DNA of 64,000 bases, taken from the NCBI RefSeq assembly GCF_006517255.1, contig NZ_CP041185.1, forward strand, positions 5,890,001-5,954,000, read 5' to 3'. Source of the stretch: Janthinobacterium tructae. Its GTDB lineage: Bacteria > Pseudomonadota > Gammaproteobacteria > Burkholderiales > Burkholderiaceae_D. The stretch's first letter is position 1, and each line of letters opens with the position of its first letter. The notes under the pieces were generated by a model. The model saw only the letters and a program-made list of their open reading frames with translations, ran no database searches and was not told where the DNA came from. The translations under genes were made by a program, and so were the position numbers. This document shows, one piece after another, positions 10,358-19,682 of this stretch.

Positions 10358-11728
10358 ATGAAACTCAGACAGAAAGTCATCTTCCTGGCCATCACGCCGC
10401 TCATCCTTGCCCTGTGCGCCATCGCGTTTGCCGTGCGGCACCAGGCGATTACCCTGGCCGAGCAGCAGCGCGCCACCATCCAGCAAGCCTACCTGGCCAG
10501 CAAGGAAGCCGAACTCAAGCATTACGTGACCCTGGCCAGCCATTCCATCGCCTCGTTATATGGTTCGGGCCGCAAGGATGCCGCCACGCAAGAGGAAGCC
10601 AAGCGCATCCTGTCTGCCCTCAGCTATGGCGACGATGGCTACTTCTTCATCTATGATTTGCAGGGCAAGTCGCTGATGCATCCGCGCCAGCCCGAGCTGG
10701 TGGGGCAGAATCTGTGGGAGTTGCGCGACGCGGACGGCAACCTGACCATCCAGCGCCTGATGCAGCGCGCCAGGAGCGGCGGCGGCTTCGAGCGCTACAA
10801 CTGGATCAAGCCCTCGAGCAACAAGTCGGCGCCCAAGCTCGGCTATGTGATCCTGATGCCGGAATGGGGCTGGATGATGGGTACCGGTATTTACATGGAT
10901 GACGTGGACCAGGCGCTGGCCAAGGTCGACGCCCAGCAGTCGCGCAATATCCGCTCGACCATGGAGCTGATCGCCGCCATCGCCATCCTCGGTTCCCTGC
11001 TGGTGGCCGCCTGCGGCCTGGTGCTGAACCTGCGCGAATTGCGCGTGGCCGACGCCAAGCTGAAAGTACTGGCGCAGCGCGTGGTGGAATCGCAGGAAGA
11101 GGAGCGGGCGCGGCTGTCGCGCGACTTGCATGACGGCATCAGCCAGTGGCTGGTGTCGATCAAGCTGCAAATCGAGGCGGGCATCGCGCGCCTGGCCGGT
11201 AATGCCGAGCAGAAAGAAAAGGCGCCGGCCACGTTCGAGCGGGCCGCCGAGCAGCTGAACAAGGTGCTGGGCGAGGTGCGGCGCATTTCGCACAACCTGC
11301 GCCCGGCCATCCTCGACGACCTGGGCCTGGCCGCCGCGCTTGACCACCTGGTGCATGAATTTAACGACAGCAGCAGCGCGCAAGCCAGTTTCACGGCCAG
11401 CCCGGCGGCGGCGGGCGAGGGCTTGCCCGACATGGTCAATACCGTCTTGTTCCGCATCGCCCAGGAAGCGCTGACCAATTGCGAGCGCCATGCCCACGCC
11501 CGCGGCGTGGAAGTGAGTTTGCGCGAGGCGGGCAAGGCGGTGGAATTGCGCATCCAGGATAATGGCGGCGGCTTCGACTTCGACGGCATCGCCCTGCATC
11601 CGCAGCGCGGCATCGGCCTGCGCAACATGACGGAACGCATGGAAGCCATCGGCGGCAGCCTGCACATCACCTCGTCGCCGGCCGGCACCCTGGTGCTGGC
11701 GCGGCTCGCCCTTCCACCCACACACTGA
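10358..11728 (+). CDS. Cache-domain sensor histidine kinase, NarX/DegS type
   Basis: A 456-residue kinase. Membrane segments at about 8-25 and 204-224 enclose a single-Cache sensor (YFFIYDLQGKSLMHPRQPEL, then GWMMGTGIYMDDVD) of the type binding small organic acids. The HisKA_3 domain carries His258 in LSRDLHDG and the ATPase domain has the motifs TNCERHAHA and GIGLRNMTER. I chose the ATG at 10358 because it begins with the membrane segment. A longer reading from a TTG at 10292 adds 22 polar residues with no support. The regulator gene follows 17 bases later. The divergent neighbour is cstA. Confidence 0.9.
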   Translation: MKLRQKVIFLAITPLILALCAIAFAVRHQAITLAEQQRATIQQAYLASKEAELKHYVTLASHSIASLYGSGRKDAATQEEAKRILSALSYGDDGYFFIYDLQGKSLMHPRQPELVGQNLWELRDADGNLTIQRLMQRARSGGGFERYNWIKPSSNKSAPKLGYVILMPEWGWMMGTGIYMDDVDQALAKVDAQQSRNIRSTMELIAAIAILGSLLVAACGLVLNLRELRVADAKLKVLAQRVVESQEEERARLSRDLHDGISQWLVSIKLQIEAGIARLAGNAEQKEKAPATFERAAEQLNKVLGEVRRISHNLRPAILDDLGLAAALDHLVHEFNDSSSAQASFTASPAAAGEGLPDMVNTVLFRIAQEALTNCERHAHARGVEVSLREAGKAVELRIQDNGGGFDFDGIALHPQRGIGLRNMTERMEAIGGSLHITSSPAGTLVLARLALPPTH

Positions 11729-11745
11729 TTGACAGATACCGAGAC

Positions 11746-12375
11746 ATGACCAAGACGATCAACATCCTGCTGGTGGACGACCATCCCCTTGTGCGCGACG
11801 GCTTGCGCGCGCGCCTGGAGGCGGTGGCGCATTTCGACGTGGTCGCCGAGGCGGGCGGCGCCGACGAAGCCCTGGCCCAGGCGCGTGCGCACCAGGTGGA
11901 CCTCGTGTTGATGGATATCAATATGCGCGGCATCAACGGCATCGAAGCGACGGCCCTGTTCAAGCAGGCGTTTCCGCAGATTGCGGTGCTGATCCTGTCC
12001 ATGCACGACAAGCTTGAATATGTGTCGCAAGCCATCGCCGCCGGCGCGCGCGGCTATGTGCTCAAAGATGCTCCAGGGAAAGATATCGTCTTCGCCATCG
12101 AGACGGTGATGTCCGGCGGCATTTATTACAGCGCGGCCCTGGCGCGGCAGTTATCGCGCCCGCAAGTGCACGATTCCTTCCTCACCACGCGCGAGCAGCA
12201 AGTGCTGCAACACATCGCGGCGGGCCAGTCGAACAAGCAGATCGCCCGCGACCTGGACCTGAGCGTGCGCACGGTCGAGACGCACCGCCTGAACATCAAG
12301 CGCAAGCTGGGCATCGAAGGGCAGGCTGAATTGATCAAATATGCGGTCGAACATGCGCATGGCGGCGGCGCCTGA
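11746..12375 (+). CDS. NarL/FixJ-family response regulator
   Basis: A 209-residue protein. The receiver domain occupies 7-125 with the acidic pair in LLVDDHP, phospho-acceptor Asp57 in LVLMDINM and Lys in VLKDAPG. A LuxR-type helix-turn-helix follows at about 145-205 (TTREQQVLQHIAAGQSNKQI, SVRTVETHRLNIKRKL). It is the cognate partner of the kinase just upstream. Likely targets include the divergent cstA-yjiX operon, by analogy with transporter-linked systems; no operator was identified. A hairpin terminator follows. Confidence 0.93.
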   Translation: MTKTINILLVDDHPLVRDGLRARLEAVAHFDVVAEAGGADEALAQARAHQVDLVLMDINMRGINGIEATALFKQAFPQIAVLILSMHDKLEYVSQAIAAGARGYVLKDAPGKDIVFAIETVMSGGIYYSAALARQLSRPQVHDSFLTTREQQVLQHIAAGQSNKQIARDLDLSVRTVETHRLNIKRKLGIEGQAELIKYAVEHAHGGGA

Positions 12376-12425
12376 ACGGCGCTGGCGTCACAGTGTTTTT
12401 TTTCAAACCCGCATGACAGGCGGGT

Positions 12426-12448
12426 CTCCCGGGGGGAGTGTTTTTTTT
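12426..12448 (+). terminator. Rho-independent terminator after the NarL-type regulator
   Basis: A short hairpin CTCCC-GGG-GGGAG is followed by TG and eight T residues. A second weak dyad (CCCGC/GCGGG) lies just before it. The 219-base gap to the next gene holds nothing else that I recognise. Confidence 0.6.
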
Positions 12449-12594
12449 GAATATTTATTGCCAAAATTAAACTGTTTCACGGGTGAGATTCGGATAGAAT
12501 GATTCTCGCTGTCGAAATGGCATCCCTGTCGGGCCAGGGTTGCCAATGCTGGTCAGTTTATTTACTATGGCGCCCTACCCACACTGAGATACCG

Positions 12595-13767
12595 ATGTCA
12601 GCGTCTGAATCAAACCTGTTTCCGTTGGTGGGATTACAAGCAGTGGCCAATGCTCATAACGAGTGGGTCGCTGTCACCTTGCATGTACCGCAGGCCTCGA
12701 CGGCGCCGCTGCTGGCGGCGCTGGCCGCTGCCGATGCGTATGCCTTCCTTGCGCCGCTCGACTGCATCATTCCCCTGGCCGACCCGCATGGCGTGGACGA
12801 GGCCGTGCTGGCGCAACTGGCGCCGCAACGCACCATTTTCCGTTTGCCGGCGCAGTTTGCCGGCGACAAGCAAATCCAGAAAAAATGCCAGCAATGGCGC
12901 GACGCCGGCTATCGCATCCTGCTCGATGGCGCCGATGCCGGTCCCGTGGTGGCGGCGCAGGTCGACGCGCGCGCGCTGAGTTTTGACGCGGCGGGCGCCC
13001 GCCCGGCCCTGCATCAACTGCTGCCCTTGCCGGGGCCGCACCTGGCCTACAACATCGGCGACGCGGGCCAGCTTGCCGCATTGCAAGAAATCGGCGTGAG
13101 CTGGTTTGCCGGCGACTACGCCTTGCGACATGCGCGCCAGCAAAGCGAGCCGGAAGACGCTACCTCGCGCCGGCGCTTGCTGGCGCTGCTGGGCCTGCTG
13201 GCCCGCGATGCCGACGCGCACGAGCTGGAAGTGCCGCTCAAACAGGATCCATCGCTCAGCTATCATCTGTTAAAACTGGTCAATTCGGCCGCCTTCGGTT
13301 TCACGGCGCCGATTACCAGCTTCAGCCAGGCCATCACCCTGCTGGGCCGGCGCCAGCTGCAGCGCTGGCTGCAACTGCTGCTGTATGCGCGGCAACAGGA
13401 CGATGGCAAGATCCACGCGCTGCTGCCGCTGGCGGCCGTGCGCGCGGCGCAGATGGAAGCGCTGTGCCAGCTGCGCGGCGGCGACCGCGATGCGCAAGAC
13501 CTGGCCTTCATGGCGGGCGTGTTTTCTCTGCTCGACGTCCTGCTGGGCATGCCGATGGAAGAGATCATCGCTACACTGAATCTGGCACCCGAAGTCAACG
13601 ACGCCTTGCTGGAACGCAATGGCGAGCTGGGCACCTTGCTGGCGCTGGTCGAAAGCGCCACGCCGCTGCCAGAAGGCTTGCGCCGTGCCGGCATCGATGG
13701 AGAAACCTATTGGCGCAGCCTGCTACAGGCCTACCAATGGGCCATCCAGGTCAGCCGGAACCTCTAG
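12595..13767 (+). CDS. HDOD-domain protein with degenerate EAL-like N-terminus
   Basis: A 390-residue cytoplasmic protein. The C-terminal half (about 185-390) is an HDOD domain: [26 protein letters not shown], then [20 protein letters not shown]. The N-terminal half is compatible with a decayed EAL fold but has no EAL or DDFGTG motif, as in YuxH-type signalling proteins. HDOD proteins act as signalling scaffolds without known catalysis. The ATG at 12595 was preferred to an upstream ATG at 12499 because the extra 32 residues look non-coding. The PAS-GGDEF-EAL gene begins one base after the stop. Confidence 0.85.
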   Translation: MSASESNLFPLVGLQAVANAHNEWVAVTLHVPQASTAPLLAALAAADAYAFLAPLDCIIPLADPHGVDEAVLAQLAPQRTIFRLPAQFAGDKQIQKKCQQWRDAGYRILLDGADAGPVVAAQVDARALSFDAAGARPALHQLLPLPGPHLAYNIGDAGQLAALQEIGVSWFAGDYALRHARQQSEPEDATSRRRLLALLGLLARDADAHELEVPLKQDPSLSYHLLKLVNSAAFGFTAPITSFSQAITLLGRRQLQRWLQLLLYARQQDDGKIHALLPLAAVRAAQMEALCQLRGGDRDAQDLAFMAGVFSLLDVLLGMPMEEIIATLNLAPEVNDALLERNGELGTLLALVESATPLPEGLRRAGIDGETYWRSLLQAYQWAIQVSRNL

Positions 13768-13768
13768 C

Positions 13769-15814
13769 ATGACATTGCTGCCGGTGTCGGATTACCTCGG
13801 TGACAGCGCCGCCCTGTGCGATGCCGTCGTGCGTTTGCGCGGTCCCGCGCTGGTGGCTGAGCTGGGCCGTATCGCCAGCGCCGTGATGGCCAGCCCGCAT
13901 GGCCAGTTTCTGCCTGCGGGCAGCATGGACGCCGCTGCATCGTCCGCGATTTTTTCCAGCGACACGCCTGCCTTGCTGCAGGAAATCAGTTTTGACGGCC
14001 ACTGCTTCGGCCACTACAGCGTGGCGGGGCGCAGCCTGTACAACGACGCCGACCGTCGCCACCTGGCCAGCCTGGCCTCGCTGACGGCCGGCGTGTTGCA
14101 GGTGCATTCGCTGGCGCAACGCTCGACCCATGCGTTTGCGCAAGTCGAAGCCTTGCTGGCGCAGCAGACGCAAATCCTCGACCAGTTGCACGAATCCGTG
14201 CTGACGATGGACTTGACGGGCTACATCACCAGCTGGAACAAGGGCGCCGAGCGCCTGTTCGGCTACACCTCGGTGGAAGCCGTGGGGCGCAACATCCTGT
14301 TCCTGTACGACGACGAAGATACGGGCTTCCACGACGCCTTCCTGGAGCAGGGAGGGCGCCTGATGGAGGTGCGCCGCCGAAAGAAGTCCGGCGAAATATT
14401 CTGGGCCAGCCTGTCCCTGTCGCCGCTGCAGGACATGGACGACAAACCCATCGGACTCATCGCTTACCTGACGGACATCACGGAACGCAAGCTGGCCGAA
14501 GAGCGATTGCACCACCTGGCCTACTACGACCCGCTGACCAGCCTGCCCAATCGCACCTTGCTGGCCAAGCTGGTAGACCAGGCCCTCTCCGTGGCGCAGC
14601 GCAGCAAGATGCTTGGCTGCGTGATGTTCATCGACCTGAACCGTTTCAAGCTGATCAACGACACCCTGGGCCGGCGCATCGGCGATGAACTGCTGCGTCA
14701 GGTCTCGCTGCGTTTCCGCAAGGTATTGCGAGACCAGGACCTGGTGGCGCGCCTGGGCGGCGACGAGTTCGCCGTGGGCCTGTTCGACATCGGCCAGCAC
14801 TTCGAGGCCAGCTTGGTGGCGCAAAAGCTGCTCGCTTCCCTGGTGCAACCGTTCCTGATCGAAGGCCACGACTTGCGCGTGGGCGCCAGCATCGGCATCA
14901 GCGTGTACCCGCAAGACGGGCAGGACGCGGAAACCCTGCTGCGCCTGGCCGACATCGCCATGTACCGCGCCAAGCAGGACAGTGGCGGCGAAGCGGAAAG
15001 CGTGGCCTTCTACAGCCAGGACATGAACCTGGGCATGCAGGCGCGCATGCGCCTGGAAATAGGCTTGCGCCAGGCATTATCGGAACAGCAACTGCTGCTG
15101 CACTACCAGCCGAAATATGCGCTGGGCAGCGGCCGCATCATCGGCGCCGAAGCGCTGGTGCGCTGGCACCACCCGCAGCACGGCATGATCCCGCCCGCCG
15201 AGTTCATTCCCCTGGCCGAATCGACGGGCCTGGTGGTGCAAGTGGGCGAATGGGTGCTGGAAGCGGCCTGCGCCCAGGCGCAGGCGTGGAAACTGGCGGG
15301 CCTGCCGCCGATCCGCCTGGCCGTCAACGTCTCCGCGCGCGAATTCACCTCGGCCCTGCCCGCCAGGGTGGCGGCGACCCTGGCCCGCTACGGCCTGGAA
15401 GCTGCCTGGCTGGAACTGGAAATCACGGAAAGCACGCTGATGCACAACATCGAGCGCGTGATCGGCATCATGGACCGCATCACGGCGCTTGGCGTGGCCC
15501 TGTCACTGGACGACTTCGGCACCGGTTATTCAAGCTTGTCCTACCTCAAGCGTTTCCCCATCGACACGCTAAAAATCGACCGCTCGTTCACCACCGGCAT
15601 CCCGACAGACGCCAGCGACTGCGCCATCGCCAGCACCATCATCAGCATCGCCCAGCAACTGCACCATAAAGTGATCGCGGAAGGCGTGGAAACGGCCGAG
15701 CAACTGGCGTTTTTGAAGAGCTCCGGCTGCGACGAAGTGCAGGGCTATCTGTTCTCGCGCCCGTTGCCAGCGCTGGAGTTCGAGAAGGCGCTGCGGGAAA
15801 ACTGGGGGCTGTAA
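13769..15814 (+). CDS. PAS-GGDEF-EAL protein (cyclic di-GMP turnover)
   Basis: A 681-residue protein without membrane segments. An N-terminal GAF-like region (about 1-125) is followed by a PAS domain ([20 protein letters not shown], then DITERK), a GGDEF domain with intact [10 protein letters not shown] and an EAL domain with intact [25 protein letters not shown] and EGVET. Both catalytic motifs look functional. The ATG at 13769 follows the HDOD stop by one base, so the two genes form an operon. The open frame extends upstream to 13619 inside the HDOD gene, but that part is out-of-frame shadow. Confidence 0.9.
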   Translation: MTLLPVSDYLGDSAALCDAVVRLRGPALVAELGRIASAVMASPHGQFLPAGSMDAAASSAIFSSDTPALLQEISFDGHCFGHYSVAGRSLYNDADRRHLASLASLTAGVLQVHSLAQRSTHAFAQVEALLAQQTQILDQLHESVLTMDLTGYITSWNKGAERLFGYTSVEAVGRNILFLYDDEDTGFHDAFLEQGGRLMEVRRRKKSGEIFWASLSLSPLQDMDDKPIGLIAYLTDITERKLAEERLHHLAYYDPLTSLPNRTLLAKLVDQALSVAQRSKMLGCVMFIDLNRFKLINDTLGRRIGDELLRQVSLRFRKVLRDQDLVARLGGDEFAVGLFDIGQHFEASLVAQKLLASLVQPFLIEGHDLRVGASIGISVYPQDGQDAETLLRLADIAMYRAKQDSGGEAESVAFYSQDMNLGMQARMRLEIGLRQALSEQQLLLHYQPKYALGSGRIIGAEALVRWHHPQHGMIPPAEFIPLAESTGLVVQVGEWVLEAACAQAQAWKLAGLPPIRLAVNVSAREFTSALPARVAATLARYGLEAAWLELEITESTLMHNIERVIGIMDRITALGVALSLDDFGTGYSSLSYLKRFPIDTLKIDRSFTTGIPTDASDCAIASTIISIAQQLHHKVIAEGVETAEQLAFLKSSGCDEVQGYLFSRPLPALEFEKALRENWGL

Positions 15815-15893
15815 GGCTTCTGCTTTTGTGTCTGCGCAGGTATAGCCCCCGGCCCCGGCCGCTGGGAAAATAAGACCACGACAGTACTAGCCA

Positions 15894-15922
15894 TTGGTAA
15901 GCCACTGAGCTTTATGTATAAT
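15894..15922 (+). promoter_or_regulatory. Promoter of tRNA-Ser(UGA)
   Basis: TTGGTA (15894-15899), a 17-base spacer and a perfect TATAAT (15917-15922) lie 10 bases before the first base of the tRNA. A GC-rich GCTGCC discriminator follows, as expected for stringently controlled stable RNA genes. Confidence 0.75.
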
Positions 15923-15932
15923 GCTGCCATCA

Positions 15933-16022
15933 GGAAGCGTGGCCGAGTGGTTGAAGGCACTAGTCTTGAAAACTAGCGACGGGTTACACTGTTCGTGAGT
16001 TCGAATCTCACCGCTTCCGCCA
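15933..16022 (+). tRNA. tRNA-Ser (anticodon UGA)
   Basis: The acceptor stem GGAAGCG pairs with CGCTTCC, with discriminator G and an encoded CCA. The anticodon arm is CTAGT-CTTGAAA-ACTAG, giving anticodon TGA. A long variable arm (class II) is followed by the T arm GTGAGTTCGAATCTCAC. The gene is intact even though a prophage is integrated in it, because the prophage restores the 3' half from the anticodon loop onward. Confidence 0.97.
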
Positions 16023-16023
16023 G
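15965..16023 (+). repeat. attL of the P2-like prophage
   Basis: A 59-base block from the anticodon loop to one base past the CCA end of tRNA-Ser is repeated without mismatch at 52618-52676. The homology stops sharply on both sides, which defines the attachment core. Confidence 0.95.
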
Positions 16024-16032
16024 AAATATGAA

Positions 16033-16067
16033 AATAAGCCCTTGATTATCAAGGGCTTATTTTTTTT
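16033..16067. terminator. Terminator shared by tRNA-Ser and the integrase gene
   Basis: AATAAGCCCTTGA, a short loop, TCAAGGGCTTATT and a run of T residues follow the tRNA; A residues on the other side make it usable from both strands. It belongs to the prophage and replaces the original tRNA terminator, which now lies beyond attR. Confidence 0.8.
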
Positions 16068-16151
16068 GTGCCGTCGCCTGAACAATCCCTGATGTAAAAC
16101 TTCATTTTCAACTTAGCGCTAAGTTGCGGAAATGGTTTCCGCAACTCGCCG

Positions 16152-17210
16152 CTAGCGGGTAGGGCGGACAGCCTGGCCAATGCGCCGATAGACCTTTTCC
16201 GTGATGACTTTTTCACTATGCCCCAGCAGGGAGCTGGCGGCGCCCAGGTCGGCAATGTCGCTGGCGGAGCGCGCCCGGATATCGCGGAACTGGAAAGCCT
16301 TGATGCGGCTGGCCAGCTCCTCGTCGCCAGCCTTTAGCGCCAGTTCCGCCGCAGCTTTCCGGGCGCCATCGAAGCGCAGGCGCAAATGCCACTTCTTGAC
16401 CTGGAAGCCGTTCGGCAGCGCGACAATGAAGGTGGTGCGCGGCCGGTGCGGGCGCGCGTGGATGCGCTCGATGACCTTCGCCAGTTCGGACTTGATGCCG
16501 TCGTGCTCGAGCACGATGCGCAGCAGCTTGTTGCTCTTGCCCTGGCGCACCTGCAACGCCCCATCCTTCAAATCGCCGTCGCGCATCTTGAGCACGTCCG
16601 CAGGCCGCTGGCCGGTCAGGTAGTTCAGGTCCATGGCGTCCTGCAGCTCTTCACAGCCTGCATTCCGCACTGCGTCCCACACGGCCTTGTCGGCATAAAA
16701 GTCGCGCGGCACCTCTTTGTTTTTGCGCACGCCCCGGCATGGGTTCTCGCGCTTCGTGTAGCCCCATTCCCTTGCCATATTGAACACATGCGACAGCAAC
16801 GCGATTTCGCGGTTGGCGCGTACCTTGGCGCTGCGCGCGTCGCGGTAGCGAGCAATGTCCTGCGGCGTGATGGCGTCGATGGGCGCGCTGTCGAAGACCG
16901 GGCGAAGCTGGCTCAACGAGCTGGAGTTTTCGCGTTGCGTGCTTGGGGCCTTGCCGGGCAGGATGTCACGGACGTACTGCGCAAACACGTACTCCATGAG
17001 CGTGGCGTCGGTCGGGACTGGTTTGCACTCATATTCCGCCCACAGGCGCTTGGCCTCGACCAGATCCGTACCCAGTGGGTATTCCTTCCGATTCCCGGCG
17101 TCGTCCCGGCCATTGTAGTAATAGCCGGTCCACGTTTCGCCCGATTTCAGCTTGCGCACGCGCCGCAGCATGCGCGGTGGAAGTTTGTAGCCAGTGCTCT
17201 TAGGTCGCAT
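16152..17210 (-). CDS. int: Tyrosine-type phage integrase
   Basis: A 352-residue tyrosine recombinase. A SAM-like core-binding domain lies at about 70-155, the catalytic domain at 170-350. Catalytic residues are Arg202 (LTGQRPADVL), Lys225, Arg312 in FRDIRARSA, His331 (LLGHSEKVI) and the nucleophile Tyr341 (KVYRRIG). The first position of the usual HxxR box is Arg309 rather than His. AAGAGAAC precedes the ATG. It lies 130 bases inside attL and is the last gene of the leftward early operon. It catalyses integration at the tRNA-Ser gene. Confidence 0.93.
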   Translation of the reverse strand: MRPKSTGYKLPPRMLRRVRKLKSGETWTGYYYNGRDDAGNRKEYPLGTDLVEAKRLWAEYECKPVPTDATLMEYVFAQYVRDILPGKAPSTQRENSSSLSQLRPVFDSAPIDAITPQDIARYRDARSAKVRANREIALLSHVFNMAREWGYTKRENPCRGVRKNKEVPRDFYADKAVWDAVRNAGCEELQDAMDLNYLTGQRPADVLKMRDGDLKDGALQVRQGKSNKLLRIVLEHDGIKSELAKVIERIHARPHRPRTTFIVALPNGFQVKKWHLRLRFDGARKAAAELALKAGDEELASRIKAFQFRDIRARSASDIADLGAASSLLGHSEKVITEKVYRRIGQAVRPTR

Positions 17211-17223
17211 TGTTCTCTTTCTA

Positions 17224-17475
17224 TTAACGTACTTTGGACAGGTCCGGCGCCCAGGCCGGCGTGCTCACCAGGCTGGCGGGATTGATGCCGCTCAAGCGCA
17301 ACCTGGCGTACAGGCGCCCGATGATGGGCGCGCCGGCGCGGTTCTTGATGAAGGTCCAGCCGTTTTGCTGCAGCCATTTGATCTGATCCACTTTCCGGCA
17401 GCAGCCTGAAATGGTTTCCAGCTCTTCAGCAGTCAGGGTTTCGGACTGGATCGAATTGTCAAAAAGGTTATTCAT
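17224..17475 (-). CDS. DUF4224-type protein beside integrase
   Basis: An 83-residue protein with LTAEELETISGCCRKVDQIK and WLQQNGWTF, matching the DUF4224 family found next to phage integrases in proteobacterial prophages. A helix-turn-helix-like N-terminus makes an excisionase-like or directionality role possible, but this is inference. Its ATG overlaps the preceding gene by 8 bases and the integrase starts 13 bases after its stop. Confidence 0.7.
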   Translation of the reverse strand: MNNLFDNSIQSETLTAEELETISGCCRKVDQIKWLQQNGWTFIKNRAGAPIIGRLYARLRLSGINPASLVSTPAWAPDLSKVR

Positions 17476-17674
17476 TGGATGCCGCTTTCGTTATGGCGGG
17501 GTTGCATGCCTTGCTTTTGCTCGTTGCCAAGGCGAACGCTTCGGCTTCGGTATATTGGGGAACTTCGGCGCCGATCTTGCGGAAGTCTCTTAGCCTGCAA
17601 AATTCGTTATAGTCGGCGTCCTCGAACAAGGCCGCCACGGCAGGCAATGTGCGTTCCGCTTTCATGCTGGGCAC
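17468..17674 (-). CDS. Small early phage protein, unknown function
   Basis: A 68-residue protein that I do not recognise. It is soluble and mixed in charge, with an acidic central part (FEDADYNEFCRLRDF). It overlaps the genes on both sides by 8-13 bases within the leftward early operon, which supports real translation. An alternative ATG lies three codons downstream (MKAERTLP). Confidence 0.5.
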   Translation of the reverse strand: MPSMKAERTLPAVAALFEDADYNEFCRLRDFRKIGAEVPQYTEAEAFALATSKSKACNPAITKAASNE

Positions 17675-17895
17675 CCGACAGGCGCTGCTGCTTTCTTGAT
17701 CGCCTCAATGGCGGCCAACGGCACGGCGCGGAACATGCCCGCCCACTGGTGGTCCAGCTCGACCCACGCATGCAGCTCGCCATTGCCCACGTCGCGGCGC
17801 AGGGCGTTAACGGTGCCGGCCTGGTAGCCTTCGTCGGTATCGAAGGTCACTCGGTCACCAATCGAGACCGGCCGAGAAAATTCAGGTGTTTGCAT
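17662..17895 (-). CDS. Small early phage protein with SH3-like character
   Basis: A 77-residue protein beginning MQTPEFSRPVSIGDRVTFDT. The pattern GDRVTFDTDEGYQAGTV resembles a small beta-barrel (KOW/SH3-like) fold, but I assign no function. The ATG at 17895 is preceded by AAAGGAGTG at the right distance; a GTG three codons upstream is less likely. It starts 6 bases inside the end of the replication gene. Confidence 0.55.
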   Translation of the reverse strand: MQTPEFSRPVSIGDRVTFDTDEGYQAGTVNALRRDVGNGELHAWVELDHQWAGMFRAVPLAAIEAIKKAAAPVGCPA

Positions 17896-17900
17896 GGGTA

Positions 17901-19682
17901 TCACTCCTTTTTATATTTGCGTTGCAGATGCGCCAAATGCGCGCTTGGCCCGCCTGGCTGCCGTTTTTTGTGGTGCAGATAGATGGCTTCGGTATCAATC
18001 CGGGCGCATGGCGCGCCCTCCCTATCAAAACTCCGCCCAACATAGAAGGACGGAGCAAAATTTTTATTTTTCCCGATCGGATTTTCGATCGGATTTTTCT
18101 TGGCCCATGCCGGGCGCGAACAGTTATTTACACCAGTCCGAGGAACGGCAAGGGCCACCCCGGCCCGGTCTATCGTCCAGCGGTAGCGGGTGGACTCATA
18201 GACCGCATGCGGCTGCGCCGCCAGATACACGCCTACCGGCCTGTGCGCCTCCACCTGCTCATAGCGCCCTTCGACGCCCTCTACCCGCTTGGCAATCTGT
18301 ATCGCGGCCTGGCGGCCCACGGTAGGCCCGCCCATGGCCCGTATAAAGCGGGCGAAGTCGGCGCGCTGAGCGATGGCCGGATTGTCGGACTCCACTTTCT
18401 GCGCGGCCTGATAGGCTTCGCGGATAGGCTCAGGCGCATTGCGCACCGACTCCTCCGATAGGCGGCGGAATTCGCGCCACACGCCCACCGGCACGCCGCC
18501 GATCTGCTGGAACTGGCGAATGCCCCACACCTGCGACCAGTACGTGACGCGCTGGGAGGCGGTGAATTCCATATTGCCGAACATATCGGGCGCGATGACG
18601 TAGGTTCTGCCGTCCTCGAATACCTTGTGATCCCCCACCCCGGCGCCGTCGATGTTCTTGCTGACGTATTTGGCGATATAGCCCGCCGCCGTGCCTTTTC
18701 CGGCCTCGATCCTCACCAGCTTGACGCGGTTTTTTATGGCGCCCGGCTCGTCACGGTCTTCATGCATGGCGTAGGCGCTTATCACGCATTCCATCGCGGT
18801 CTGGTGCTCAGGCGCGACGAACAACAGCATGTGCCAGTGCGGGCATCCGTCCGTGTGCGGCTCAGCAATTCGGAAGCCGTATGGCCGGATACCGCGACGG
18901 TGCAGCGATGACCGGATACGCTTCCATACGTCCGCCAGATAGGCCTGCGCCGCGCGCGGCGTCGGGCTGCCGAATTCCGTGTACTTCGCGTTCGTGCCGC
19001 CCACCGAGTGGTATTTGCTGGGACAAGTGACCGTCCAGAACATGCCGACGTGGCGCATCTTGTCGGCCACTTCTTCGAAGCCGCGTATGCGCAGCATCAA
19101 TTCGCCTCGGCGCAGGGTTTTATTGCCCATGCCCAGCGCGGCCAGTTCGGCCAGACTGTAGACGTCGCCGTGCTCGTTGATGGCCGTGACGGCTGCCAGT
19201 GCCTTCTGGTTTGCCTCGTTTTGCGCCGCTTGTGCCAGGCACGTTTCACGGCTGACATACGGATCAGCGCGCACGTAGGTCAGGCCCAGCTGGATCGACG
19301 TGTGCTCAAAGCGACGCATCAATTCCTTGCGCAGTGCGCGGCGCCACCATGCGTGATCTGCTGCGCGCGCGATGTAGCCGCCTATCGTCTTCTTATCGTC
19401 AGGCGGCAGCACGCCGCGCCTGGCGCATATCGCATCAATTGCCGCCTTGATGGCGTGCTCATCATGCAGGCGCGCGCAGACCTCGTAGCACTCGCGGGCG
19501 GCCTGCAAGGCGGCCACCGATATTGCACCTGGCCCAGTCATGGCGCCATTGCTGTCGGCCAGCGGCAGGCGCTGATCGTCGGCCAGCACGGCATCGACTA
19601 CGCGCTGGCGCGGCACGTTCAAGCCGCCGAACATGCTCTGCACGGCGGCGGCCATGCGTGACGGTATGCCCATGGAAAGCAT
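17901..19682 (-). CDS. A: Replication endonuclease, P2 gpA family (HUH)
   Basis: A 593-residue protein with the HUH metal-binding motif in DGCPHWHMLLF (near residues 282-284) and the paired catalytic tyrosines in GYIAKYVSK (near 335 and 339). This is the layout of P2 gpA, which nicks the phage origin and stays joined to the 5' end in rolling-circle replication. The ATG overlaps the upstream stop (TGATG), so translation is coupled. By analogy with P2, the origin nick site should lie inside this gene; I could not locate it. The largest gene of the early operon. Confidence 0.92.
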   Translation of the reverse strand: MLSMGIPSRMAAAVQSMFGGLNVPRQRVVDAVLADDQRLPLADSNGAMTGPGAISVAALQAARECYEVCARLHDEHAIKAAIDAICARRGVLPPDDKKTIGGYIARAADHAWWRRALRKELMRRFEHTSIQLGLTYVRADPYVSRETCLAQAAQNEANQKALAAVTAINEHGDVYSLAELAALGMGNKTLRRGELMLRIRGFEEVADKMRHVGMFWTVTCPSKYHSVGGTNAKYTEFGSPTPRAAQAYLADVWKRIRSSLHRRGIRPYGFRIAEPHTDGCPHWHMLLFVAPEHQTAMECVISAYAMHEDRDEPGAIKNRVKLVRIEAGKGTAAGYIAKYVSKNIDGAGVGDHKVFEDGRTYVIAPDMFGNMEFTASQRVTYWSQVWGIRQFQQIGGVPVGVWREFRRLSEESVRNAPEPIREAYQAAQKVESDNPAIAQRADFARFIRAMGGPTVGRQAAIQIAKRVEGVEGRYEQVEAHRPVGVYLAAQPHAVYESTRYRWTIDRAGVALAVPRTGVNNCSRPAWAKKNPIENPIGKNKNFAPSFYVGRSFDREGAPCARIDTEAIYLHHKKRQPGGPSAHLAHLQRKYKKE

